The translations under genes and the position numbers were made by a program. A stretch of DNA of 64,000 nt from Eumeta japonica (Eukaryota > Arthropoda > Insecta > Lepidoptera > Psychidae): assembly GCA_005406025.1 (NCBI GenBank), contig BGZK01001369.1, forward strand, positions 62,001 to 126,000. The letters are read 5' to 3'. Under the pieces are notes generated by a model. The model was not told where the DNA came from. It worked only from the letters and a program-made list of their open reading frames with translations, and did no database searches. This document shows positions 36,570-49,015 of this stretch, in pieces (the stretch's first letter is position 1; each line of letters opens with the position of its first letter).

Positions 36570-36573
36570 TTAA
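36570..36573. repeat. TTAA target-site duplication, left
   Basis: TTAA directly precedes the CCC of the left piggyBac end; it matches 39502-39505. Confidence 0.95.
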
Positions 36574-36591
36574 CCCTTAATCAAATAAAGG

Positions 36592-36606
36592 TAAATATAT
36601 TCCCAC
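36592..36606 (+). other. piggyBac subterminal motif, left-most
   Basis: TAAATATATTCCCAC, 18 bp inside the left end, shares its core with the motifs at 36944, 39303 and 39344. It is probably a partial copy of a transposase-binding site. Confidence 0.5.
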
Positions 36607-36834
36607 TTAAAATTTTAAGCCATAAATTTTAAATAAAGCGCGGCAATGTTTATCTAAAACGCACTGACGTTTGTCTTTGAATTATACTCTATGATCAGTA
36701 AATCCCGGCTTTTACTCTTGACCGAATGATACAATTATTAACGTTCAAAAGAGCCATTTAGTGATTTGCAGCGAAAAGTTTCAAGTTTTGAGTGATTGGT
36801 GCGTGTTTTATTGAATATTTCTGTAAAAATTCTG

Positions 36835-37021
36835 GTAAGTAGTACTTTATTTTTTGGCTATTTGTCTAACATATAACAGTGATATTGTAATGATTAATAC
36901 TAGTATTTTATAAATATTTACAGTTTTAGCCAGATTTAAAGTTGGTGGGAAATATATTCCCTTTATCCATGTGTGATCACAACTAAATAACCTGATATTT
37001 TATTATTTATTACTTTTACAG
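36835..37021 (+). other. Possible 5' intron of the piggyBac transposase gene
   Basis: A strong donor (CTG|GTAAGT, 36832-36840) and an acceptor with a pyrimidine-rich lead (ttattacttttacag, ending 37021) bracket 187 bp. Transposase-like coding begins immediately after the acceptor. No in-frame ATG is seen in the upstream exon: the frame meets TGA about 40 bp before the donor. The exon may therefore be 5' UTR. The palindromic motif 36944-36968 lies inside the intron. Confidence 0.4.
36944..36968 (+). other. piggyBac subterminal palindromic motif, left
   Basis: GGTGGGAAATATATTCCC plus TTTATCC. It is the reverse complement of 39344-39368 with one mismatch, forming an internal inverted pair 370 bp from the left end and about 133 bp from the right end. 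Confidence 0.8.
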
Positions 37022-38999
37022 ATTCTACGTAATTATGGCGCAAAACGTCCCATAAATGAACAGGAAATATTAAGGCTTATTGAATTGGACGATTTATCAG
37101 AATGTGATTCAGACGAAGGCGGTGAATTTGCCTCTCACATTAGCACTCCTTCTGATTCTTATTTGACATTACCGGATGACGTACTTGTAGAAAAACGTCT
37201 TGAGGAAATTTTGGTATAGATAATGAGCTTCATGAGGATTCACCCCAGATACCGGGTATGACAACGAGGGATCTTTGTACGATGATTTGCAACCGATTTT
37301 TTCTGAAATTGATCAATTGGATGACCAATTTCCTTCTTCAACTCCTGAACAGTCAACAACTCCTTTACAATCATCATCTACTGTGCAATCATCAATTCTA
37401 GCTTCACGCCCGTCTACTTCACACGATATTGTATTCCAGCGAAACGCACGCAGTACTAATAATAATGCTAAACCAAGATCTTGGAAAATGTTAAGAAAAG
37501 TCCCTAAAATTCCAAATTTTGACAAAAAAATAACTTGTAACTCAGATTATACACATAAAACACAACCAGTCGAAATGTTTGACAATTTTTTTCCTGTTTA
37601 TATTGTCAACAATATAGTGGAACAAACAAATTTATATGCACATCAAAATAATTGTAAAAACTGGACTGATGTGACCAGTAGTGAGATAAGAGCGTACTTA
37701 GGAGTCCTCATTATGATGGGGCTTAACCCTCTGCCCGACGTAGAGCTCTATTGGTCTAGTGATCCTTTTTACAATAATTCTGAAATGACTAAAGCATTCC
37801 CCATTGTTCGTTTTAAAAATTTCTGAAAATCTGCACCTCAACGATAATGAAAAGTACCAACTAGAGAGTCCCAAAATTTCGACAAATTGTATAAAGTCAG
37901 GCCCCTTATCGATAGTCTAAATATTATATTTCAGAAAGAAACAGCAAATTCAAGTATACAATCTATAGATGAGTGTATGGTTAAATTTAAAGGCAGAAGT
38001 TCTCTAAAACAGTATATGCCTAAAAAACCCATTAAGAGAGGCTTCAAAGTTTGGGCAAGGTGCGATGCAAAGTCTGGTTATTTATATCAATTTGAAATAT
38101 ATACTGGCAAAGGTGACAGTATGGAGAATGAAGGTCTGGGATACAATGTTGTTTCTAAATTATGCCAAAATGTTCCTCGGAACTCCCTCGTTGCGTTCGA
38201 TAATTTTTTCACCGGTTGCAATCTTTTAGAAAGTTTATATGAGAAAGGTATATATTCCGTTGGCACAGTCAGAATTAATCGTAAAGGTCTTCCAGATATA
38301 TTTAAAAAAAAGCAACCCAAAAATTTACGATTACTAAAACATGAATTTGCAGCTGTAACAGCATCTCCAATAACTGCAATAAAATGGCTAGATACTCGCG
38401 AAGTAACTGTACTCACAACAGCTCACCAGCCTCGAGATACTACATTTGTGAAGAGGACACAGAAAAATGGTTCTCGACAAGAGGTATTGTGCCCGAAAGC
38501 CATAGCAGATTACACACTGAGTATGGGAGGGGTGGACAGGTTTGACCATTTCAGATCTTCTTACCCTATCAATAGAAAATCGAGAAAATTTTGGATGCGT
38601 CTCTTTCTGTTTATGTTGGACTCAGCCATAATAAACTCTTATATTACATACACAACTATTCACAACATATTAGTTCATTCTCATAGAGACTTCAGATTAA
38701 GATTAGCCCGTGGCCTCATAAATAATTATTCCTGCAGAAAAGCAAGACCTACAATATTTAAAAATAAAAAAGGTGGTAACTTTGGGGTGCCAGACGAAAT
38801 ACGTCTTCGTAATGTTGGAGTTCATTTCCCGGATCAGGACACAACATATAAGAGATGCAGGTTTTGTAGCACTAAAAATAAAGAGAAGAGAAGTAATATA
38901 AAGTGTAGTGAATGTGGTGTTACTCTATGTGTAAAACGTGTTTCAAAATTTTCATGCCGCAGAAGCGCAAGAAAACTAAATAACTTTTCATATTTTTAA
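37022..38999 (+). pseudogene. piggyBac transposase (DDE_Tnp_1_7 family), frameshifted
   Basis: The enzyme excises and reinserts the element at TTAA through an RNase H-fold DDD site. An acidic N-terminal part starts at 37022 (possible ATG at 37035 in another frame) and reads NEQEILRLIELDD and then ECDSDEGGEF to a TAG at 37217. Two shifts follow (near 37215 and 37258) into the frame open at 37275-37826 (VEMFDNFFPVYIVNNIV, IRAYLGVLIMMGL). A compensating indel pair (about 37822 and 37865) returns to the same frame for 37887-38999. In that last block (370 codons) the catalytic Asp residues are present: D60 (RCDAKSG), D105 (AFDNFFTG) and D217 (MGGVDRFD). The C-terminus is a cysteine-rich zinc-binding domain (CRFC...CSEC...LC...SC). 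With the indels uncorrected it cannot make a full protein. An active relative could still mobilise the copy. Confidence 0.93.
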
Positions 39000-39302
39000 G
39001 AAATAAAAGATAGTATTCGCTACTTAATTGTTTTTATCGATTAATAAAATTACAAATTAATCAAATTACCCATTACCTAGATAGTAATTAGTTTTATTCA
39101 TTTCATGTTGGTCTGGAGTAAAATATAATTTTTCCTACCTCTACCTATGCATAGGGCTATTAAAATCAATAAAACTCTATAAAGTAACTTGTGGTTTATT
39201 GTATTATGTGAAGGTGTGTATGTATGTATTATCAAAATAAACATAAAATAAATAATAGATATATGCGAAAACATAGCTACTCATTTACTGGTTCTCTTTA
39301 CA

Positions 39303-39368
39303 GATAATGGGAAATATATTCCCACCAAGCGCTTGCTGAATCTGGATAATGGGAATATATTTCCCACC
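39303..39368 (+). other. piggyBac subterminal palindromic motifs, right pair
   Basis: Two near-identical palindromic words stand in tandem: GATAATGGGAAATATATTCCC (39303-39323, followed by ACC) and GGATAATGGGAATATATTTC (39344-39363, followed by CCACC), 41 bp apart. They match the left motifs in inverted orientation and are probably transposase-binding sites. Confidence 0.75.
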
Positions 39369-39501
39369 ATAAAAAAAAGCCTTTTCCAAAATAGAAAAAA
39401 ACTAATTTTTTTTTAACAATATAATTTAGAAGACCAATCCTCGGTCCAATTCAAGTTCAGATTGTCACTAATACATAAGATGCCCCGCGTTTGTTTAAGG
39501 G

Positions 39502-39505
39502 TTAA
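39502..39505. repeat. TTAA target-site duplication, right
   Basis: TTAA directly follows the GGG of the right piggyBac end. Confidence 0.95.
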
Positions 39506-39695
39506 CTAAATTATTATTTTGTACATCTTATTGATGACCATCCTTTAGCCATAGTTTTTTACGGCGAATACGCATCTGTCGCTAAACCTTTGTTTTCAAA
39601 ACTAAATAGATACAAGATTCATTGCAGGAAAAAATTGTGTAAAACAGCTCATTTCTAGTATAAATGTAAACTTCAAGGAATTATAATTATTTGTA

Positions 39696-40031
39696 GACGT
39701 GATAACGTTTTATAAATCGATGAATGCCGGCTGCACGCAAGAAAAAGCATGACTCATTGTCGCGTTCCGCCTGAGCCAAGTATGCGAGCCAGAGCGCGGA
39801 ACGAGCGATCTCTCTTCCACTCCATCGGCCGATACGACCGAGTAGAAGAGAGACAGCGGCCGCACACAAACTACACAAGAACTGTTTTGTCAACTGTTTA
39901 TAAAGTGAAGTGAAAAGTTAACGTGGTTTCATTGTTTATTACAATAACAATGGCGACAAGTGATAATAATTCAATTCAATTTATAAAAGTATACAATTTT
40001 TCATCAATGTTTTCTTATGACGTTATCACGT
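39696..40031. mobile_element. Unnamed element with inverted ends ACGTGATAACG, copy 2
   Basis: It starts GACGTGATAACG (39696-39707) and ends CGTTATCACGT (40021-40031), then 'aaaattatcgctccctaagccgactttacaaacaacca'. That outer tail matches the one after copy 1 (16853-16890). The interior is GC-richer, with 'gatctctcttcc' and 'agaagagagac' words that can pair. It starts about 190 bp beyond the piggyBac insertion, so the two are separate events. Confidence 0.5.
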
Positions 40032-40079
40032 AAAATTATCGCTCCCTAAGCCGACTTTACAAACAACCAATTTTTTCAC

Positions 40080-41435
40080 ACATATTCGTGAATCTGATAA
40101 AATGTATATGATCTATGCACAAGAATTTATATATAAAAAGGCTTATTGTGTATCTATTGATTTTATAGAAAATAGTGATGACGTGCGTAGTATGCATTCG
40201 GATTCACCTCAGGAGTCGTATAAGCGTCTCAGTTGGGGTAAAATACTGCAGTTGCTGCTTACGGGTGTACGATTAATCTTTTATAATGCTAGAATCTTAA
40301 GAAACTTAATTTGAATGCTTGTGGAGAAATATAATATGTGTATGTGTGTGGGAAAATCTGGACAAAAATTAAATGAGGTACACGTTTAAAGTTTTTTAAT
40401 GGGTATGGGACTGCATGTGATTTAAATTTTATCTTGTTAATCAGCCTTTTAAAAATATCATACAAAGGCACTCAAATGAATGCCTTGTGTTAGCTTTATA
40501 TGCGTTAATTTAAATATCAATAATAACATTTAGTTCTGTGTGTTTATTAATGTAAACCGCTATTTATTTTTTTTCGACCTGAATAATGTGAACTAACGTA
40601 CATTTTACAGAAACATTTCAGTAACAACTTAGGATTAAATATGAGCTCAGGCAAATTATATTTTAATGGCATTTTCAATACAAAAACACACATCTTTACT
40701 TTAATACAGTCAGCAGCGATCATTTTTAAATGACATGATTTTTATATTGTATCGATATTAAAAAAAATACATAATATTATTCCGATTTACAACAATTTAA
40801 GTACTACGTTAACATCTTACCATTTAAAGTCCATCTGTAAATAAATAATCATAGTGTAATTATTGTCATAAGATAATTAAGATATGAACATTTTTAACAT
40901 AATCCTCGTAACCTACCACTATACACTCCATATAAACTTAAATCAGTGTGATTTGTGCCCATTTAGGAAGTAAAAGAGCTATACTATTCCTGGACTTCTT
41001 ATTTATATAGCCTATACCATCGATGTGCACTCGCTGCTAGCTGCTATACCGCTTTTTATGCTGCTGTAGGGGGAGGTTCTAAAGTGCCCTGAATGCGTCC
41101 GTTCAAGACTCCCGACCGCGAATTCAATTATTTGCAGTTTCTCTCGTGTAAAATGGCGCTGACGGCAGATCGCGACAATGCAATATGACTTGACTCATAC
41201 TTTCTCTGCAATGAAATGTTATTGCACGAAAATCACGAATTCATCCTTTTTAAAAATACTCCTTAATAGTTTTAGATCAAAACTTGAACCGCTCATCTCG
41301 TACAATACAACCCTTTGAAGGAATACATTTAGGAATGATAATACTATGTTTATATCACGTACTCTGCTGAAATGTGTGGACACGTACAGTTCGTTAGAAG
41401 TACATGAACAACGCTCGAGAATCGAAATTAACTGC
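40080..41435. other. AT-rich DNA without a supportable gene
   Basis: Nothing recognisable. Confidence 0.45.
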
Positions 41436-41439
41436 GGAT

Positions 41440-41785
41440 TCAGGAAACGAGATAGGTCGAACGGCACCGGCGCCGCGCCGCAGCCCGGAATAATGTCACG
41501 TAGCCGGAAAAAGAAAAAAACAAGTGGCGATACAATAGAGCGAACGAAAGTTGTCAGTTAGGCAGCGGTAACAAATATCCGATGGAATCGCACGGAAACT
41601 GGAAACGCGGACGCGGGCCCGCGCCGGCCGGCGATATGTCATTTCGGAATGCTCACCCAACGAGAAACCGTAAGGGATTGTGTCCTTTTGTAAGAGAGAT
41701 CGTCGTCGGCGCCGCCCGCCGGCGCTCGTGGGCGATGTGCGCACGATCACGACCGCCGTAGGAATGCGCATATCGTACGTGCGTT
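41440..41785. other. GC-rich island, candidate conserved non-coding block
   Basis: Very GC-rich (ggcaccggcgccgcgccgcag; gcgggcccgcgccggccggcg) within AT-rich DNA, and followed by a TA microsatellite (41815-41840). Short overlapping frames on both strands show no domain. It could be a promoter-proximal or conserved intronic block. Confidence 0.4.
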
Positions 41786-41812
41786 AAGTGTCGACGTACT
41801 AAAGTTATAGAG

Positions 41813-41838
41813 TTATATATATACATATATATATATTT
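41813..41838. repeat. TA microsatellite
   Basis: An interrupted run of TA/CA dinucleotides. Confidence 0.85.
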
Positions 41839-41839
41839 A

Positions 41840-42995
41840 CGGCGACACGTTTACACGCTTTCTTCTGAAACGAGTTTTAGATTTTTGAAACGTAAGGGCG
41901 TAATCATACAGACATTTCGACAACTAAAAATAAAAAGGCATGAAAAGAAATTTGCTGATTTCGAAGCGAAAATATAGGTGTCATTTATTCATCGACGATT
42001 GTTTAAAAATTTAGGCTGTGTTGTAATCCTGTACAGTTATCGGTAGTGACAAGCACGACCAGTTGTTTTGTTTATTTTTTAAATATCTATGGAATACCTA
42101 TTGAAAAAATCAAAGTTGTAAAATTGTTGGAGAATTTATTAATATTAGTGCAAAATATAAAACGCATAATTAAATGAAACGATATCTTTATTTATATGGG
42201 TTTTCATTACGATTGAATAACAGAAGAGAAGTCATACATAGAAATGCTCGGACAAGTCCACTGGATATGTCAAATGTTAACCGGTCGTTGTAGTTAAATT
42301 GGGAAAAATACAACTAATATATAATTAACGCAATGTTTATTCGTCTCAAACTCTTGCGCAGGTGGTTAGGTGAATTTCCGATTACATAATATATAAACTT
42401 ATTTAATGGTATCTAGTTTTAGTCGTATTTGGTACCTATCAAAGTTTTAAGTGCCAAAAATAAGCAAAAAAACAGTTATTAAAGAACCAGTCATAAAGTT
42501 TATATCTACAAAACTATGTAATGCTTTTCTGACTGAATGCTTAATTAGTGTATTTGCAGCTTTTAAAGTGCAAATATGAATAATTGCTAGATTCATAATT
42601 TAAATCGTATTTTTTGTAGTACTATGCATGTTAAAATAAACATTACGTACCTGATATTCTACATATAAATAAACTCTATGTACCTATTATTACAATGAAT
42701 ATTGAAATATTTAATGATTTTCGATATTAATAATTTTATTGTTTTAAGTTATAATGATGAATTGTACATAAATTAAACATGTTTAATATATTTAATTTAA
42801 TATTTTAACGAAATTTATTAATTAATGTAACTATTATCTTTTAATACTAATAATAATTTATATATTTTAATTGCTCGTTGCAATGAATATAATGTTGACT
42901 GCATTAACAAAAATTAAAATACTGTAATAATTATTATTATACCTAATGGTCTGCAATTAAGAAAAGAGAATTATTAAAGCCCATATTACGTCGAC
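41840..42995. other. AT-rich DNA without a supportable gene
   Basis: Exceptionally AT-rich between 42600 and 42960. Nothing recognisable. Confidence 0.45.
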
Positions 42996-42999
42996 ACAA

Positions 43000-43145
43000 T
43001 GATCTCTGCGCCAACGCTCCGAGGGCGCCGGCCACTGCGCCGCCGGAAAGCCCTTTTTGCAGGTCCGTGATTTGTCGCCAGAAACATGCAGGCTCGGCCG
43101 GCGCGCGCGGCTGCTCGTGACGTGTACACGTATTCAGTAAAAGCG
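43000..43145. other. GC-rich island
   Basis: A short GC-rich block (gagggcgccggccactgcgc; ggccggcgcgcgcggctgc) in otherwise very AT-rich DNA. It has no coding signature. Confidence 0.4.
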
Positions 43146-46100
43146 ATTACACATCTCATTCCCTAAGCCCTCGAGACAGGCAGTTATAACATAAATCTAG
43201 TTTCGTGTACCATATTTATCAATGTTGTTGTCCTATATTTACATTAAAATAAAATACCAATATTCACATCCAACGTACTCTTTGATACTAGCAATTATTT
43301 AAAATCTGTTAATATCCGATTTAAATTTATAATGTACTCTAGGAGGAACTGCTTTAACAAAATATAGCCTGATCGCAAAATTGATACACTTACGGTATTT
43401 TCCTCAAACACCATTTCACATAAATTATTGGAATTTGAAACTGTTATAAAAAAAAACATTAATTCAAGAATATAGCAAAATTGTAAAGTTCAATTTTCGA
43501 TTTGGTCGCTTATAATTTCTAAAGAAAGAAAGTCTACTGTTTTAGCATTCAACCAAATATATATTTACAATAAATTTATTATACAGTGAAAGAGACATAT
43601 AAATTAATTTCGTTTATTATGAGAATCGGGAAGGAATCTACTTCTAGACAAAGGAATAACTTTTTAGCCGGCCACTTAGTTGCGCAGTACGACTTAATTA
43701 AATTAAAAGACGTAGCATAACGTAGTATGCTTTAATAAAGAGCAAAATTTCATTTATGAAATTTATACTAAAGAAATATAAAAAAACAGTTGACCCCGTA
43801 AACCACCCCTAAGACTTTCCGTTATGATATTTATCAATGTGTTTTAGAGCATTTCGCGTTGAAAAATACAGTTGTTCAAAGCTTAAAGACTTACCGATAC
43901 TTAAAACATTTGAGCACGAAAATTTGAAAAACTGTTGACATTAAAAACCATTTCTAATATTTTTTGTGTGACAGATGGTTAGATTTTGAAACTTATACGT
44001 ACAGTTGTTTAATAATATTGTAAGAAAACACTTTAAATTTTTTTTCAACGATTATTTATTGAAGGAATTCATTTGAAATTATTGTATGAAATCATTTAAT
44101 ATCCGTGTAATGTTTGACTTGGACTAAATAAATTTTTTAAATGTCTATGCACTCAAATACGTCATCGACTAATGATACTTTTTAGAATAGTGTTGGAGCT
44201 GTCGCGGCTTCATGTCAGAGATACCGTCCACATAAGCATCTAAAAACATGTTCAAAATTCTATACAAGTTCTGCACACTCAAGCGCACCCTGAAAACATT
44301 TTTTCAAATAGTGGTATCATATAGAAAAAAATCCTGCGAGCCGTCCACACATAATCCGTGCTTTTTGACAATTATAAGTTTTACTTTTTATTTTATTTTT
44401 TTCTGCCCATACGTCACATTCAGGCATAATTGAAAATCATTAATTAATTGATTTCATTAAAATTAGAAACTTATGCACTACTAAACTTTTCGTTGGCTCG
44501 ACTATGTCATAAAAAAGAGCTTTTGTATTTTTTCAATTTATTTTCCGAGTGACTGACAGTAACACGATCTTGTCTAGACTCTGATTATTGTAGCTTTCTT
44601 TTGTTCCGAATTTGGCCTTCAGCGTCAGCTCGCTCACATTAATCATGTAAAACAGAACTGTAACGAGGCTATATTTTTTATGTCCCCACCATTAGCATAC
44701 CGATGTGGATTTCGTGGCCCTTAAGATCAATCGGAACCTATGGTTAGACCACCGGATTAAGTTCCAACATGAGTACTCAAAGACACCGGGCAGGCACGAA
44801 TACGATACGCACTCCGAACGTTCCGTACAAACTTAATAAATATTTTAATATTTCATCCATCAAAAGCCTGGACGATTTTGCCTGTAGATGACGTCATGAT
44901 GTATACTGACGAGATCACGGGGGAGTTCGGTAGCTTTTGTTGTTTTTCTTTTTCCACGAAAATTTCAATAAAACTTGAGGTACCTCCGAATTTTTGAAAT
45001 TCTCAAAAATTCATAGCGGGAGATCAGAAATGTTCTTTCATACATCTACTACATCGGCATCTGATTCAATTTTAAATGTCAAAATGTATTGGTAATTTTT
45101 TAACGATGTAACTGCAAGTGACCCACTTTTTGATTTTTTTCTTGTAATATTTTTGTGAAACCTTGTTTTTTTCCGAATCCAATGATTATAGGTAAATGAA
45201 AAATACTGCATAGGTTTCAATTAATTTGGGAGTATCAAAATATGCGATAATAGCCATACTCTTCGATTACGTTTATTTCGAAGCTTGATTTTTTTTAAAG
45301 CTTCAAGGGACCTTACATTTAAATATTTAATATAGATTTTACTTTTATACCTCCACGTATTCTTGACAAAAATAGTATCAATATATAGACGAAAATGAAG
45401 TGATCTTCAAAGAGTTTCTTTTGTCGTAAGAAATCCTGACAATGAAGTATCAGAAATTGTCTTCGGTTAAAAAATTCCTTAAATAAACCTCACAGAAAGA
45501 ATTTGAATAATCCATGGAAAGTTTACATGTGACCAAGTTCAGGCTCGCATTACCCAACACATCCAACTTTCGCATAGGGGTGCTTCCGTCTTTTCAAACT
45601 TTTAGCGTTGGGGATAATTTGGAATCTACTTTAAATGAAAATGAGGGTCGATTTATGCAGTAACGAGTAATTATGCTAATGTGATCGTCGTACATTAAGG
45701 ATTGATTAAAAAGATTTCGAATGGATCAGGTGAGCGCCGGCAGCTTTTTTCTGTGAAAGGAATTGGTGTGGCATGGAATCAACTGTACGCGGCGTCGTTT
45801 CTTATTCTACATAAATGCGAGCATTTCTTTTGATCCATGAACATTTTAAATTTTATTTCAACTAATGTTTACCCACAGCGAAATAAATATTTATTCCTCA
45901 AAGGAATATTTATTTTTTGCGGCTATTCCATTGTGAGCGCATCAATTTTGGTCTTGTGTCTGGTTCCAATACAATTACTATATCTTTCTGAACTTAAACC
46001 TGGTCCCGCAACCGTTGCTGGTATTGATCCCGATTTCAATTTTGATTCCATTATTGATTGATGACATTGTACCAACATTAAAAACCGTTTCTTTGCAGTT

Positions 46101-48475
46101 ATACTCAAACTTGATTGTGTCACATATTCCCCTTTTCACGACCAAACGTAAAATTATATGTCTGCTCAATTCAATCCAAACATTCGATGAATAAACAGGA
46201 CAATTTAATTCAGAATACCTTTTGAAGAATGTATCCATTCGGGATCAAAATTATTCTCGGTTTTATTAAGTTATCTTTTTATTAAGTTAAAAAAAAAATA
46301 TCAAATAGTAAATGTACCTGTGAATCACATGTCTACGTAAACGCTTTAGTCTAAAAAAATATATGTACACTTCCTTGCAACATCAGATTGGAAATACTTT
46401 ATTATTCAATGTATTTTCAAACAAAACTACTAATACTTCAAAACGACCGATTCAACTTTAATTTTTATTAGCTATCAAAGTTGATATTAAACATTCATAA
46501 GCTCATAAACTTATAAAATACACATAAATATTGTATCAAAGCATTGATAAGGTCATTTTCTAAATCAAAATACCACATTATTTTAAATAATTAAGCTCAA
46601 AGTGTTATTTAAGGATTCTCTTGGAGTCGATGCATTTTGTTGGTACCTGGCCAACATTTTAAACGATCTAAACGCAATCGAATATCTAACGCGTTCTCTC
46701 GGCCAAATTAACGTGACGTATTTTTGGCGTTTTCCCAAATTATATAAAAAAGAAATGAAGAAGAGTGTGTCGAATTCGCGCTCTGGAGATTCCATACTCC
46801 CCCATGAACTTAGGATATGTTAATTAAAAAATAGTTCAGTATCCTTAGCGAGTATTGCACTTGGCCGGTTTTAATATTCGTTGTTCTACCTTAAAGTCTG
46901 CTCTAGAATCACACTAAGTTTTATGATTTATGCGTTTTTACGATGGAACAAACACAAAGAAAACTGCATCAAAACACATTACATGTATGGATAGTTTTAT
47001 ACTTTTGGTTTTTGTCATTACTTGTATATACGTTATTAAAAACATATATTAGCTGGTTACCTAATACGGTTCGAACGATAAGCTCTTAAGTGTAGGGATG
47101 GATGGACAGACGGTGTAGTGTTAGCGATAAATAGGGTCACCTTGCCAAGCCATGGATAAGGGACAATAAAAACGACACGTGAATTAGGGCACTATGTTAT
47201 TTCTACGTCAAACAGATTAAATGTGTTCCACTTTTCATATAATAAAATATCATTCATGTCACAAAAAAAATTAATTAAGTTAAAAGCTGACTTAATCGCC
47301 CGACCACCAGCTGTCAACGGAAGAGAATACTGAGTATGTTTTTTTGTAATCATGTCAAATAAACGGTCAAATATGGTACAATTAATGATTTGTAAACTGT
47401 CAGTGGGTTTATTTAATAACAGTCAATTTCAAAATTTGAAATGATTTAGAACATTCTCTGAAAATCTGCTAGATATTTAATAACTTTATTTAGAAAAATT
47501 ACATATCAATTTTGGTGAATCAATCATCAACTAAGGTAAAATATTTAATATGACAATAGATATACAATTTTAAGGAAATGACGATAAATACTGAAGAACA
47601 AAATTCCAATCAAAATTTTGTATATTTACTCCAAAATACCTGCACATTTAAATTTTATTGAAAATACGAACACAATACTATTGATTTTAAATTTTGAAAC
47701 AATTAGTGCTTTATTTTTATACAGTGCTAGAGCACATAATGTCGTCCTTTCACGAAGTGATCAAAGTTCTTATTAAATAAAATAACCTTTCTGAAATATT
47801 AAAAAAATAGGAGTTCTGATAATTAACATAAGATAACATATTATAAAGAAGTACAACAATTTCTATATTGTCTCTTTTATAGTGATCCCTAGTAATTGAA
47901 AAAAGAGCTATAAAAATTAATGATTTTAAAAAAGCCGAATTTGCAACTCGGTAGTTAATAAATTATGATTTTCAGTTCAAGGATTTTAGTTGATATGAGT
48001 AGAAAATCATTTTTCAACAAATATGCTTTTATTGTAACAGTTCCATTCATTAGATATCTAAAGACGATTTTCTAAATTCACCTTTCTAAATACATATTTA
48101 GCATTATTCTTTAAAAGATACATGCTACAAAAAATTATTCAGTGTGAAGCTTTCAAAAGGTATATACTTGTTCTTTTCTATGTAAATTAATGCAATTAAT
48201 GCATTCAATTTCGCCAACATACGTCAACGTACTACCAGTGAATTGAATATTGTGAATTGTGAGTCAGTCGTTATAATTTAAATTAAAACTATGTTCTTTC
48301 TATGGAAACTTATCCAAAATCTTCCATCAGCCTGAACAGCATTCACGTGGCAATCCATAAAAGGCGTTTTTGGTTTTGTCAAATTGTATTATACTCACAC
48401 TTAATTATGCTTACAATCTATAAAGTGACAATGTGCAATTCTGGAAAATTCTCATTCGCGGCAGAAATTTAATTT
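43146..48475. other. AT-rich DNA without a supportable gene
   Basis: No gene is supportable in this 5.3-kb stretch. A degraded copy of the 'gatggacagacgg...' dispersed repeat lies near 47090-47160. The minus-strand frame at 46583-46795 starts with a true ATG but matches nothing I know. Confidence 0.45.
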
Positions 48476-49015
48476 CTTCTTATTGCCTAACAGCGATTTC
48501 ATTAAGTCACCTCGCAGCGAAATGCAATAATACAACGCGAAAAGAGAACGAAAATTCTGTTCCAACTGAACTGTTTAAAAGCGAAAAACAGAAGGGGGCG
48601 ATGAGGTGACGCCACCGCGAAATAAACGCGGATCTTATCCGAATCCTTTATTTCCTTATTACCGACTAAACTGCTCCATCTTTTTTTTTGTGCGTTACAA
48701 ATTTTTATTGTTTAGTTTATCGTCCAAGAAATCCCTTGAATTTCCCTAGCGCTTTGTATTCTTTTAGCGGAATCGCAGAGTGGTGGGAAATTTCTTTTGT
48801 TTTTTTTTTATTATTATTTTTTCGCGCCATCCACCGAAAATGAGGAAGGGGCCATGAAAGAAATCCGGGCGAGTTAAAGACAGAGACAGCATCCACCAGC
48901 TCTCGGGACGGTGATTCTGCAACGTGACCGGAATAAATTTTCGCTCGCAGAGTTATGTTTGTCGGTTGGTCGCTTAGGGGCGTAAGGGTTACGTTGCGTG
49001 AACGTAACATTTATT
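48476..49015. other. Moderately GC-rich block, candidate conserved non-coding DNA
   Basis: Higher GC than its neighbours, with a CpG-containing core at 48590-48650 and again at 48860-48990. The minus-strand frame 48717-49010 contains lysine- and serine-rich sequence and no recognisable domain. Confidence 0.3.

Larger units (their letters stand above)
36574..39501 (+). mobile_element. piggyBac-family DNA transposon, 2,928 bp, both ends present
   Basis: The left end CCCTTAATCAAA (36574-36585) and the right end, read inward, CCCTTAAACAAA (39490-39501) are inverted copies differing at one base. Both abut TTAA, the invariable piggyBac target. The length suits an autonomous member. The interior carries one transposase region on the plus strand and four AT-centred palindromic motifs near the ends. 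The sharp ends, preserved duplication and largely open transposase indicate a fairly young insertion, though the copy is frameshifted. Confidence 0.96.

Noticed and set aside
46583..46795. Minus-strand 70-codon frame with a true ATG start
   Set aside because: It matches no family I recognise, lacks neighbouring exons or signals, and an overlapping plus-strand frame is equally open.
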